From the NCBI GenBank assembly GCA_963843285.1, contig CAWJJO010000012.1, forward strand, positions 124,001-188,000: a stretch of DNA of 64,000 bases, read 5' to 3'. Each line of letters starts with the position of its first letter. Within the stretch, counting starts at the first letter, position 1. The notes under the pieces were generated by a model. That model did not search any database, was not told where the DNA came from, and saw only the letters and a program-made list of their open reading frames with translations. Positions 1 to 8,955 of the stretch are shown here, piece by piece. The translations under genes and the position numbers were made by a program. Source of the stretch: CAZDDB01 sp963843285. GTDB taxonomy: Bacteria; Acidobacteriota; HRBIN11; JAKEFK01.

Positions 1-3000
1 ATCGACTCGCAAGAAGTCCGGATGCGTAAGCTGACCTCCAAATACAACGATATCTATCTGCAGATTGAGGGGGCTGTCAAAGGCTGGGACAAACCTGAGC
101 TGGACCTTTCCTATGAAGTCCAGGGGGATGCTGCAGGAATTGCATCCTTATTCCCGTCTGAAATGGAGTTAAAAGGAGCGTTCTCGGCGAGCGGAACAGC
201 AAAGGGAGCACTGCTGCAGCCAATCATTTCGGGACATGTGGAATGCGCAAACATGATCTTGCGCGACAGTGTTCCGTTCTCGATAGCGGCACAATACCAA
301 TACGATTCCCAGAATCAATCGCATCCCATCTCCGTCACCGCAGATTTCGGCTCCGTTCCACTGGAGGTAATTGGGAACTACTGGCAGGAAATGCCACAAT
401 TTTCTTCCACGGGAAGCGGTACAGTTCACTATTCTGGAGATACCGACTTCTGGAAAGGAGAAGGCGACATAGCAGTTGGGCTGGAGCCCAAAATCGGCGC
501 AAAGATGCCGCTTGCAGGGAAAATTCACGCGCGTCTCCAAAATGGGTTACTGCAAATCCACAGCAGCAATTTGCGGCTCCAGAACTCAAACTTGAGCGCA
601 AACGGAACATTATCCGAAAATCAACTCCTGGTAAATGCGGATTTCCAGAGCTCTAGATTAAAAGACATTGCGTTTCTCTACCCGGGGCTTGCCCTGGCTC
701 ACGGCGAATATCAGGTTCATGCTCAGTTGGCAGGCGCTTACCGCGATATCAACGTTCGCGGGGAGATCACCGGACGATCGGGTGAATCTACGATCGAAGC
801 AAAAGGAAGCACGCGCACGGGAACCAGGATGATTTCCGTGGAATTTCACGGAAATGCAGAAGCCGAATTCCTTCATGAGTTCTTACCAGATCTACAAAAA
901 GGAGAAGTTCAGTTCGAAGGGTCCGTTCTGGGAACTTGGGACAAGCCAGTTTTGAACGCATCACTCAACGGAACAGCTTTGCAAATCGGAGAAATAGAAT
1001 TGCAGCAACTTTCCGCACAGGTCGAAACGAAAGGAAACCGTTTACTATTTCATGCTACATCGGCGGATCTTCAATTGCAGGCAGATGGATCTTACCGGCT
1101 CAGCACCGGCGAGTATGAGCTGACAGGAAGAGCGAACGGAACTTCGATGGAGACACTTCTCAATCTATCAGGCAAACAATCGATCCCGGTTCAAGGGAAA
1201 GTCGACGCCGATTTCGAAGCAGCCGGAAACGTTCATCGATGGAAACAATCCAATGCAGCACTGCGAATACAGGCTCCTGAGCTGCAATGGAAGGATGTTC
1301 TGGTGAGCATCTCCGACGCCGAGATCCTGGCCGAAAAAGGAATCGCGCATCTGAATGCACATGCCGCCTCCCCGAATATTCAACTCGATCTGGGAGGCAC
1401 AGTCCTGCTTCAATCCGCCTTTCCCCTGGATCTTCAGATCAACGGCAAGATCGCAGGAGAGGTGCTGGAAAAGATTTCCAGTGATTGGAAGAGTGACGGC
1501 GAGCTGAATTTCGACGCGAAACTTCGCGGAACTGCGTCGCACCCGAAACTGGAAGGTAAACTAACCACGGAAAACTTCAACGTGAATTACCTTCCAAACA
1601 AATGGAATATCGCGTTAAAACGGGCTGAAGTGGGACTCGCGGAGCAACAAGTCAATGTCGAAGGAAATGGTGATCTGAATGGTTCCACATTTCAATGGAA
1701 AGGAAACATTCCAGTAGAGGGGGGTAATGGGAATCTTCATTTCGAGATTGCAGACCTTCCAATCAGCATGCTCAGCTCCAACGCAAACGTGAGCGGGAAT
1801 CTGAACGTTGTGGGCGAACTCCAAGGGAAAGGATCTCTACTGAAGGAATGGAGAACCGGCGAGACCGTCCAGATGCCGTTCCATGAATGGTCGGGCAGGA
1901 TTTCGGTTTCTCCTTCTGATCTGAGACTGGGCAAGAACGAAATTACTGTTGAAGAACCGATGCTTCTGACCATTCAAAACCAGGAGATCAGTCTAGCATC
2001 CACGCACATTCGTTCCGGTGATTTGCTGGACTTTCAAGGCTCGGGAAGTTTGAATCTCGAAACAGGCAAAATCGAATCAGCGGCGCATCTGGCAGCGAAA
2101 ATAGATTTGCTATCCAATTTGCAAGCCGACATCCAGAGCAGCGGCCCTGTAACGATGGATTTGCGACTGAGCGGAACCATGAAAAAGCCGGAATACCAGG
2201 GAACGATTCAGTTGACACATGCATCTTTGCGGATCCCGGATTCGCCTTTGATCCTGGAAGAACTGGACCTGGAGGCCTCGCTGAACAACAATGGTCTTCG
2301 CCTGGATAAATTGCAGGCGCGATCCGGTGGAGGCACGATCACAGGCGGAGGTGAGCTGGTCACTGGAAGAAAGGGGAGTGAGGTTTGGATTCAAGGCAAG
2401 AATGTAGCAACAAACTATCCGGAGGGATTGCGTAGCCAGACGGATTTCGATATGAAATTGACCGCTTTGGAATCCGGGGCGCTGCTATCAGGAGATGTCC
2501 GCGTACTGAGATCCTTTTACGAACAAGAGCTCAGCTTAAAAAACCCGATTGTGAAAAAGCTGCTCGCTGCGACCACACAATTGACGGCGGAAAAACGTTT
2601 GAAAAACAAATTGCAACTTGCGGTAAATATTCGAACGATTCAAGACCTGCGTTTGAAAAACAATCTCCTAATTGTCAGGGTGGGAGGTGACTTGAAAGTG
2701 GAAGGCACTGCTTACAAGCCCAGGCTGGCCGGGCTGTTGACTATCCGTGAAGGAAGCCGCATCTTCTTACTTGGAAACCAGTACGATGTGGAAAAAGCTA
2801 CGGTTGAATTCTTCGGCAGTGAATTGATTGAACCGAACCTGGACATCACGATTTCTTCACTGCTTCGAGATTTTCAGTCGGACACCTATTATGAAGTCTT
2901 TCTTCCCTTCGGCGGGCCCATGTCCAACATCGAATTCAAGAATGTGAGATCCAATCCATCCCTTTCCCAGGATCAAATTTTTTCGCTAGTCGCACAGGGA

Positions 3001-5622
3001 ACGGTAGAATCCGATCAACCAGGAACAAGCAACGCAATCATACAGCGTCAACTCGTCTCCTTTCTGGCCGGTCAGGCACTGGGAGCTCCCAGTGCGGCAA
3101 TCGCCAAGTCGATCGGCCTGTCCAGGATTCAGGTGCAACAGGAAGGACTCAGTTCCGTCAATGACCCGGAAACCAGACTGATGCTGGGAAAAGATATCGG
3201 CGCCGGGTTCAGCTTGATTTATTCATTTGTTTTGAATGACCCCCAGGAACAGACATGGATTGCAACATATCGATATGGCCGCAATATCATTGGAAGATTT
3301 ATCGATCAAGATGACGGGACATACACGGTCAGCGTCAGTCACAAGATTCCCTTTGGGAAAGGAGTCGGCGCCGGTTCACTTTCTTATCAGTCCTGGAAAA
3401 AGGATCGCGGTCCCCTGCTGACTTCCATCGAATGGAAAAACGATTCTTCGCTTACCGACAAACAGGTTCAGGAACTTCTCGAAATAGAAGTGGGTGACCA
3501 TTACGATTACTGGGTTTTTCAGGACCGGGCGGACGAATTAAAAAAAGAGTTTCAGAAAATGGGCTATCTCTACCCCGTCGTAGATGTCCGCGAATCATAC
3601 GATGAAAAAGGTCTTGTTTCGTTAACAATTGAAATCCATTCTGGCGACAGCGCCGAGATGATTTTCAGCGGGTACGAAATCGGAGAAAAACTCTTGAACA
3701 GATACAAGAGAATGTGGCGCACTGGAATTTCCGCTACCGTCGTTCAGCAAATGATCCAGGAAGATTTTCTCCGTCAGCTTCAGTCCATCGGCTTTTACAA
3801 AGCATCGGTGAATACACGGACAGAGCAGACAAACGCGCGAACACTTTACTATTTTGAAGCGACCCCCGGCACCCGCTTTACATCTGTAGAACTTGAATTT
3901 CAGGGCGCCAAACATTATGATCCGAAAATTCTCCAAAAAGACCTGGGCCAACTCTATCTATCTTCGGCAGACCTGTTCCGTGACGCAATCCACAAACCTT
4001 CCGATTTCGCTGACAAGATCAAAATGCTGTATGCCCGGCAAGGTTATTTGCAAACCACAATTGAGCCCGGCCCGGTCCGGTTCCCCTCAGACTCAGGCAA
4101 AATTGTCAGCGTGGTTCAGATTGAAGAAGGCCCACTCAGTCAAATCGCTGGGGTAACTGCTACGGATGGAGAACCTATTCCGGATTCCCTGCGAACGAAG
4201 TTGAAGCTGGTTGATGGGCAAACGTTTTACCCGGATGCGCTGCTGGATGATGAGCTGAAAATCCGTGATTTCTATGAGTCCCAGGGTTATCAGGATGTTT
4301 CTGTTCGCTATAACATAGACTTTACCAAGGGCACTACCAATCTTCTGATGCAGTGGGCTGTAAACGCCGGTCCCATCGCCAGAATCGCGTCCATTCGGAT
4401 TGAAGGAAACGAAAGCACACGAGCGGATCTGATCCGGAAACAGATCGGATTGAAAGAGGGAGATGTGCTCACACAGAACAACCAGTCACTTGCCAGAAAA
4501 CGCCTTTCGGATCTGGGAGTCTTCCAGCAAATCGGACTGGAAACGGAAGAGACGGATGATCCGGGTTTGTATGATGTCGTGATTCGCGTTGCTGAAAACA
4601 AGAAATACGAATTTCAATACGGAGGTCGCTATAACACAGACGATAAATTCGGCGCAGAGATTCGCCTTTCCGATTTCAATTTCCTGGGAAGGGCTCAAAA
4701 CTTAAGTTTGTACGTCCGCAGCACATTGGACCTGCCTCTTTTCCGCATTGACTACACTATGCCGATCACGGGGACCTTTTGGGATCGAACCCGATTCTCG
4801 CTCTTTCGTGACGAAACGGACGAAGATGTCCGCGCAACGATTTCAGGCGAGACCGAGAAGATTCCCTTCGTCAAGAAGCAGATGACGGGTCAATTTCAGC
4901 AGGAGCGTAGATTGTGGAGTTTCTATCGACTCCTCTGGGGTTTTGAGTATGGATCATTGACTGCCGATTTTCAGGATCTTGACACTCGTGTGCCGATACA
5001 GTTCCAGGGAACGGAAGCACTGGTTCACGGCGCTTTTTTGGCCGATCGGCGGGATGATCCGTTAAACTCGACCCATGGGTATTTCTACTCAGTAGATGGA
5101 GAATTTGCCCCGACATTGTTTGGGAGCGATATCAGTTATACAAAGAATTTTTCTCAATTCTTCTACTACAAAAAGATCGGTGGAATCGTTTGGGCATCCG
5201 GTGCGCGGGCGGGCTTCTTGTCTATACGAGGCAACATTCTAACATTTGCAGAAAAATTCCGAACCGGCGGTAGCACAACTCTCAGGGGCTTCCAGAACAA
5301 CACTGTGATTCCTGAAGATCAGCCCGGCTCAGTTGACGATGGGATCAGGGTCTTTTTCGGCGGTGATTCGGTCTTGATCTTGAACCAGGAAATTCGATTT
5401 CCGATCTATAAATGGTTTTCAGGGGCTACTTTCCTGGATGCGGGTAATTCATATTTTCACGTTTCGGATTTTGATCCCACAGATTTGCGCTATTCCGCGG
5501 GATTTGGAGTTCGAGCAGGAGCGGGTGGGTTTTTGATACGATTCGATCTAGGAATTAATCTGGACCCGGAAGAAGATGAACCTCGATCCGTTTTCCATTT
5601 CGGAATCGGCCAGGCTTTCTAG
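1..5622 (+). CDS. TamB-BamA/TamA fusion protein (5' end outside the window)
   Basis: The reading frame is open from base 1, so the first visible Met (base 22) is probably internal and the gene is 5'-truncated by the window. Bases 1 to about 3400 encode long beta-rich, low-complexity repeats typical of TamB (DUF490/AsmA-like). They end in a TamB C-terminal domain, with 'FGSELIEPNLDI' near 2810-2850 and 'DQIFSLVAQGTV' near 2970-3010. Five POTRA-like repeats follow (about 3440-3690, 3650-3870, 3870-4130, 4130-4370, 4375-4600), then a beta-barrel to the end. The barrel carries the Omp85 loop-6 motif as LRGF (5281-5292) and ends in Phe, the usual beta-signal residue. In the TAM complex TamA (barrel) and TamB (periplasm-spanning) are separate proteins that promote outer-membrane protein insertion or lipid transport. 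Here one chain would span the periplasm and sit in the outer membrane. Domain calls are strong; the exact cargo is unknown. Confidence 0.9.
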   Translation: MDSQEVRMRKLTSKYNDIYLQIEGAVKGWDKPELDLSYEVQGDAAGIASLFPSEMELKGAFSASGTAKGALLQPIISGHVECANMILRDSVPFSIAAQYQYDSQNQSHPISVTADFGSVPLEVIGNYWQEMPQFSSTGSGTVHYSGDTDFWKGEGDIAVGLEPKIGAKMPLAGKIHARLQNGLLQIHSSNLRLQNSNLSANGTLSENQLLVNADFQSSRLKDIAFLYPGLALAHGEYQVHAQLAGAYRDINVRGEITGRSGESTIEAKGSTRTGTRMISVEFHGNAEAEFLHEFLPDLQKGEVQFEGSVLGTWDKPVLNASLNGTALQIGEIELQQLSAQVETKGNRLLFHATSADLQLQADGSYRLSTGEYELTGRANGTSMETLLNLSGKQSIPVQGKVDADFEAAGNVHRWKQSNAALRIQAPELQWKDVLVSISDAEILAEKGIAHLNAHAASPNIQLDLGGTVLLQSAFPLDLQINGKIAGEVLEKISSDWKSDGELNFDAKLRGTASHPKLEGKLTTENFNVNYLPNKWNIALKRAEVGLAEQQVNVEGNGDLNGSTFQWKGNIPVEGGNGNLHFEIADLPISMLSSNANVSGNLNVVGELQGKGSLLKEWRTGETVQMPFHEWSGRISVSPSDLRLGKNEITVEEPMLLTIQNQEISLASTHIRSGDLLDFQGSGSLNLETGKIESAAHLAAKIDLLSNLQADIQSSGPVTMDLRLSGTMKKPEYQGTIQLTHASLRIPDSPLILEELDLEASLNNNGLRLDKLQARSGGGTITGGGELVTGRKGSEVWIQGKNVATNYPEGLRSQTDFDMKLTALESGALLSGDVRVLRSFYEQELSLKNPIVKKLLAATTQLTAEKRLKNKLQLAVNIRTIQDLRLKNNLLIVRVGGDLKVEGTAYKPRLAGLLTIREGSRIFLLGNQYDVEKATVEFFGSELIEPNLDITISSLLRDFQSDTYYEVFLPFGGPMSNIEFKNVRSNPSLSQDQIFSLVAQGTVESDQPGTSNAIIQRQLVSFLAGQALGAPSAAIAKSIGLSRIQVQQEGLSSVNDPETRLMLGKDIGAGFSLIYSFVLNDPQEQTWIATYRYGRNIIGRFIDQDDGTYTVSVSHKIPFGKGVGAGSLSYQSWKKDRGPLLTSIEWKNDSSLTDKQVQELLEIEVGDHYDYWVFQDRADELKKEFQKMGYLYPVVDVRESYDEKGLVSLTIEIHSGDSAEMIFSGYEIGEKLLNRYKRMWRTGISATVVQQMIQEDFLRQLQSIGFYKASVNTRTEQTNARTLYYFEATPGTRFTSVELEFQGAKHYDPKILQKDLGQLYLSSADLFRDAIHKPSDFADKIKMLYARQGYLQTTIEPGPVRFPSDSGKIVSVVQIEEGPLSQIAGVTATDGEPIPDSLRTKLKLVDGQTFYPDALLDDELKIRDFYESQGYQDVSVRYNIDFTKGTTNLLMQWAVNAGPIARIASIRIEGNESTRADLIRKQIGLKEGDVLTQNNQSLARKRLSDLGVFQQIGLETEETDDPGLYDVVIRVAENKKYEFQYGGRYNTDDKFGAEIRLSDFNFLGRAQNLSLYVRSTLDLPLFRIDYTMPITGTFWDRTRFSLFRDETDEDVRATISGETEKIPFVKKQMTGQFQQERRLWSFYRLLWGFEYGSLTADFQDLDTRVPIQFQGTEALVHGAFLADRRDDPLNSTHGYFYSVDGEFAPTLFGSDISYTKNFSQFFYYKKIGGIVWASGARAGFLSIRGNILTFAEKFRTGGSTTLRGFQNNTVIPEDQPGSVDDGIRVFFGGDSVLILNQEIRFPIYKWFSGATFLDAGNSYFHVSDFDPTDLRYSAGFGVRAGAGGFLIRFDLGINLDPEEDEPRSVFHFGIGQAF

Positions 5623-5886
5623 TAGGCAGCGAAGGGAGTAGAAACACGGGATCAGGCCTTCTTCCTCCAAGCCGCCGGAGGGGACTACGGTCAAGGCTGG
5701 TTCTGGAGCAAAGCCCTGCCTGCTAATGAAGTAGAAGCCGCCCCTAAAATCAGGTTTCCCGAAGTAGCGTCGCGTGGACGTCCTGATCGGGCGTGGTGAT
5801 ATGATAGAGGCAGGTCTGTTGGTGAAAAAGCAATGAAAACTTCCCGACTTGCGGCAATGATACTTTTGAGTAAGCGTTGAGAAAAG
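5623..5886. other. Intergenic region, no gene recognised
   Basis: This stretch of about 264 bases lies between the TamB-BamA gene and the CDF transporter. I see no open frame with a credible start, no tRNA-like fold and no strong terminator hairpin. Any promoter for the transporter should be here, but no clear -35/-10 pair stands out. Confidence 0.4.
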
Positions 5887-6897
5887 ATGAACGCAGACGC
5901 AATCAAAATCCGAACTATGAAATGGACGCTGTTTTTCAGCGTCATTTTGATGGCGATCAAATTCGCCGCGTACGTCATAACAAATTCCAATGCCATACTT
6001 ACAGACGCCCTGGAATCCATCATTAATGTCGTTGCAGGGGCATTCGCGTTGTTCAGCATACATGTAGCGATACGTCCCCAGGATGAGAATCATCCTTACG
6101 GTCACGGCAAGATCGAATATCTATCTGCTGGTTTTGAAGGGGGGCTGATTTTTATAGCAGGGATGGCAATCATCATAAAATCCGTCCTGAGTTTTGTTCA
6201 TCCACCGGAAATCAAATCGCTGGACCTTGGAGCCTGGTTGGCCGGATTTGCGGGTCTTTGCAATTACGCAATCGGGAAGGCGCTTGTAACGAAGGGGAAA
6301 AAGTATAACTCCATTCTGATGATCGCCGATGGGAAGCACCTGATCTCAGACACCGTATCGAGTATCGGCCTGATCGCCGGATTGATCATTATCCTGTGGA
6401 CAGGACTCTTATGGCTGGACAGCGTAATTGCCATCATTTTCGGCGCAGTGATTCTGCGCACCGGTTTTTCACTGGTGCGCGTCTCCATCAACACCCTGCT
6501 CGATGAAGCGGACTATGAGAAGCTGAATCATCTCGTGGAAGTGCTCAACGCAAACAGAAGGTCCAAATGGATCGACATGCACAATTTGCGCGTTCTGAAG
6601 CATGGATCCCGACTTCATGTAGATTGTCATATCACGCTTCCCTGGTACCAAACTCTGGACGATATTCATAAGGAAGTGAATCAACTGGAAAATCTGGTTC
6701 GAGAGAAGGTGCAGGGCGAAATGGAATTCTTTATTCATGCCGATCCCTGTCTTCCGGAGTCCTGTCCGATCTGTCCGATCACAGATTGCAACATACGGAA
6801 GGCTCCGTTTGTACAACGGCTGAAATGGACTCTGGCTAACATGCTGCCTGATAAGAAGCATCGATTGCCGGAAACCATGAGAGAATCCCCCGCGTAA
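5887..6897 (+). CDS. Cation diffusion facilitator (CDF) family metal transporter
   Basis: The 336-residue protein has about six membrane segments followed by a cytoplasmic domain, the CDF layout. The metal-site residues expected in TM2 appear as D40...S44 in 'LTDALES', and those in TM5 as H151...D155 in 'GKHLISD'. The loop motif 'HPYGHGKIE' (69-77) is also diagnostic. CDF proteins export divalent metals such as Zn, Fe, Mn or Co in exchange for protons; the substrate cannot be told from sequence. The C-terminal domain ends with a cysteine cluster (CLPESCPICPITDC, about 288-302) that could bind metal. The start is the first ATG and lacks a strong ribosome-binding site. The gene stands alone, 73 bases before the next. 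Confidence 0.92.
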   Translation: MNADAIKIRTMKWTLFFSVILMAIKFAAYVITNSNAILTDALESIINVVAGAFALFSIHVAIRPQDENHPYGHGKIEYLSAGFEGGLIFIAGMAIIIKSVLSFVHPPEIKSLDLGAWLAGFAGLCNYAIGKALVTKGKKYNSILMIADGKHLISDTVSSIGLIAGLIIILWTGLLWLDSVIAIIFGAVILRTGFSLVRVSINTLLDEADYEKLNHLVEVLNANRRSKWIDMHNLRVLKHGSRLHVDCHITLPWYQTLDDIHKEVNQLENLVREKVQGEMEFFIHADPCLPESCPICPITDCNIRKAPFVQRLKWTLANMLPDKKHRLPETMRESPA

Positions 6898-6970
6898 GCA
6901 ACGGTGGCTTTTAGGTAATTTGCGTTGTGTAATTTTTCTTTGCTCATGATCTAGAACGGAGGTGTAAATC

Positions 6971-8347
6971 ATGACTCAACTAAATCTGGACAGTTTCAGG
7001 AAGAAACTGAAAGGGCCGATCGTCGTTCCCGGTGATCCGAATTACGATGAAATTCGCAAAATCTGGAATGCGATGATCGATCGGCGCCCTGCTTTGATTG
7101 TCAGATGCGCTGAAGCCGCTGATGTTGCGCATTCGATTACCTTTGCTCGTGAAAGCAAACTGGAAATATCTATTCGCGGCGCAGGGCATAACATTGCGGG
7201 AAATGCCCTGTGCGATGACGGATTGATGATCGATCTTTCAATGATGAAGAATGTCCGTGTGGAGGCGGAAAAAAAACGAGCCTATGTTGAGCCGGGCGCA
7301 ACACTCCGCGATTTCGATTCGGCCGTACAGGCGCATGGGTTAGCCACACCCGTGGGAATTAATTCAACGACCGGAATCGCGGGTTTGACAGTGGGCGGCG
7401 GTTTCGGCTGGTTAACCCGCAAGTACGGAATGACAGTCGATAACCTTCTTTCCGCTGACGTAATTACAGCAGACGGGAATCAGAAGAAAGCAAGTGAAAA
7501 CGAGAATTCGGACTTGTTCTGGGCGATTCGAGGCGGGGGCGGAAATTTCGGAATCGTTACGCAGTTCGAATTCAGACTTCATCCGGTTGGTCCGGAGATC
7601 CTTGCAGGTCTGATTGTTTTTTCACTGGGACAGGCAAAGCAAGTCCTCGATCACTATCGCCGATTTGCTGCGTCAGCACCCGAGGAGCTGAGCGTGTGGA
7701 CAGTCTTGCGGAAGGCTCCGCCATTGCCTTTTCTTCCTGAAAGCGTGCATGGCAAAGAGGTGATTGTACTGGCTATTTTTTATGCCGGTGATATCGCCAC
7801 GGGCCAAAAACTAATCGAACCCCTGCGAGGCTTCGGAAATGCTCTGGGCGAGCAAACGGGCGCAATGCCGTATGTGCAGTGGCAGCAGGCATTTGACCCT
7901 TTACTTACACCCGGAGCGAGGAATTATTGGAAATCCCATAATTTCACGGAACTTAGCGATGGAGCCATCAATACAATGGTCGAATATGCCGGCAATCTGC
8001 CATCCCCGCAATGTGAGATTTTTGTAGGACTCCTTTCAGGCGCAGCCAATCGAGTCCCGGCTGAAGCAATGGCATACGGGAATCGAGACGCAAAATTTGT
8101 ACTGAATGTCCACGGTAGATGGGATCATGCATCAGAGGACAAACGCGGTATTGAGTGGGCCCGTGCCTTCTTCAAAGCATCTGCTCCTTACGCATCCAAA
8201 GGCGCTTACATCAACTTCATGACGGAAGACGAGGGTGACCGCGTCGCAGCCGCTTATGGCTCCAACTATGATCGGCTCGTACAAATCAAGAAGAAATACG
8301 ATCCGGAAAACATATTCCACCTCAATCAAAACATCAAACCCGGATAG
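6971..8347 (+). CDS. FAD-linked oxidase, berberine-bridge-enzyme (BBE) type
   Basis: The start is well supported: a GGAGGT ribosome-binding site (6958-6963) lies 7 bases before the ATG. The 458-residue protein has a PCMH/FAD-binding-4 domain ('RGAGHNIAG' at 69-77, 'TTGIAGLTVGGGFGWL' further on) and a C-terminal BBE domain near 'YDPENIFHLNQNI'. H73 matches the histidine that binds FAD covalently in this family. The second attachment site, usually a Cys, appears to be Thr, so single covalent attachment is expected. Such enzymes oxidise alcohols, sugars or other small molecules; the substrate here is unknown. There is no signal peptide. An intrinsic terminator follows directly, so it is transcribed as a single gene or the end of a unit. 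Confidence 0.9.
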   Translation: MTQLNLDSFRKKLKGPIVVPGDPNYDEIRKIWNAMIDRRPALIVRCAEAADVAHSITFARESKLEISIRGAGHNIAGNALCDDGLMIDLSMMKNVRVEAEKKRAYVEPGATLRDFDSAVQAHGLATPVGINSTTGIAGLTVGGGFGWLTRKYGMTVDNLLSADVITADGNQKKASENENSDLFWAIRGGGGNFGIVTQFEFRLHPVGPEILAGLIVFSLGQAKQVLDHYRRFAASAPEELSVWTVLRKAPPLPFLPESVHGKEVIVLAIFYAGDIATGQKLIEPLRGFGNALGEQTGAMPYVQWQQAFDPLLTPGARNYWKSHNFTELSDGAINTMVEYAGNLPSPQCEIFVGLLSGAANRVPAEAMAYGNRDAKFVLNVHGRWDHASEDKRGIEWARAFFKASAPYASKGAYINFMTEDEGDRVAAAYGSNYDRLVQIKKKYDPENIFHLNQNIKPG

Positions 8348-8358
8348 AAAATGTAAAG

Positions 8359-8400
8359 AATCCCCGGCAAGCTGTCTCAAAAGGCTGCCGGGGATTTTTC
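8359..8400 (+). terminator. Intrinsic (rho-independent) terminator
   Basis: The arms AATCCCCGGCA (8359-8369) and TGCCGGGGATT (8386-8396) pair perfectly, and the downstream arm runs into TTTTT. It sits 12 bases after the stop codon of the BBE-type oxidase, the classic position. It ends about 26 bases before the next gene, which has its own ribosome-binding site. Confidence 0.9.
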
Positions 8401-8426
8401 CCCAAGATGAACTTGCTGGAGGCAAT

Positions 8427-8888
8427 ATGGTTTTGAAAACAAAAGCGTTTCAGCAGTCAGAAGTCATTCCACAAAAACATACTTGCGATGGAGCAGATGT
8501 TTCCCCAGATCTTACGTGGGAAGGGGCGCCCCAGGAAACCAGGAGTTTTGCCCTGATCTGTGATGATCCGGATGCGCCCGTGGGAACTTTTAATCACTGG
8601 GTGCTTTATGCTTTGTCTGCGAACGTGAGCGGATTACCAGAGAACCTGCCAAAAAAGGATGAAGTGGCCTCTCCGAAGTGTAAGCAAGGAACGAATGACT
8701 TTGGCAGAGTGGGATACGGCGGCCCTTGTCCACCGCATGGTTCCACGCACCACTATTTCTTCAAGTTGTATGCTCTGGATGCCGAGATTCAGCTCTCACC
8801 AAAGGCCAGGAAACGCGATCTGGAAGCCGCAATCAAAGGCCATGTTCTCACTTCTGCAGAATTGATGGGAACGTATCAGCGCAAGTAG
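8427..8888 (+). CDS. YbhB/YbcL family Raf-kinase-inhibitor-like protein (PEBP)
   Basis: This 153-residue protein matches the bacterial PEBP family in length and motifs. These include 'CDGADVSPDLTWEG' (about 20-33), the ligand-site 'CDDPDAPVGTFNHWVLY', and 'YGGPCPPHGSTHHYFF' (about 98-113), where the conserved Asp/His/Pro residues form the anion-binding pocket. I chose the ATG at 8427 because GGAGG lies 6-10 bases upstream. The frame is open further 5', but that extension runs through the preceding gene and terminator. Bacterial PEBPs are small cytoplasmic or periplasmic proteins whose role is mostly unknown. There is no signal peptide here. It lies between the terminator and the Lhr helicase gene, with no evident functional link to either. 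Confidence 0.93.
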   Translation: MVLKTKAFQQSEVIPQKHTCDGADVSPDLTWEGAPQETRSFALICDDPDAPVGTFNHWVLYALSANVSGLPENLPKKDEVASPKCKQGTNDFGRVGYGGPCPPHGSTHHYFFKLYALDAEIQLSPKARKRDLEAAIKGHVLTSAELMGTYQRK

Positions 8889-8955
8889 AGCAGGCTGGAC
8901 GACTGCGCTCCAATTAGAATTTGACATCTGATTCGGAATCTTTGATTCTAGCAGA

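Noticed and set aside
22..24. The Met at base 22 as the true start of the TamB-BamA gene
   Set aside because: The frame is open to base 1 and the sequence already has TamB repeat character there, with no ribosome-binding site. The gene most likely begins before the window.
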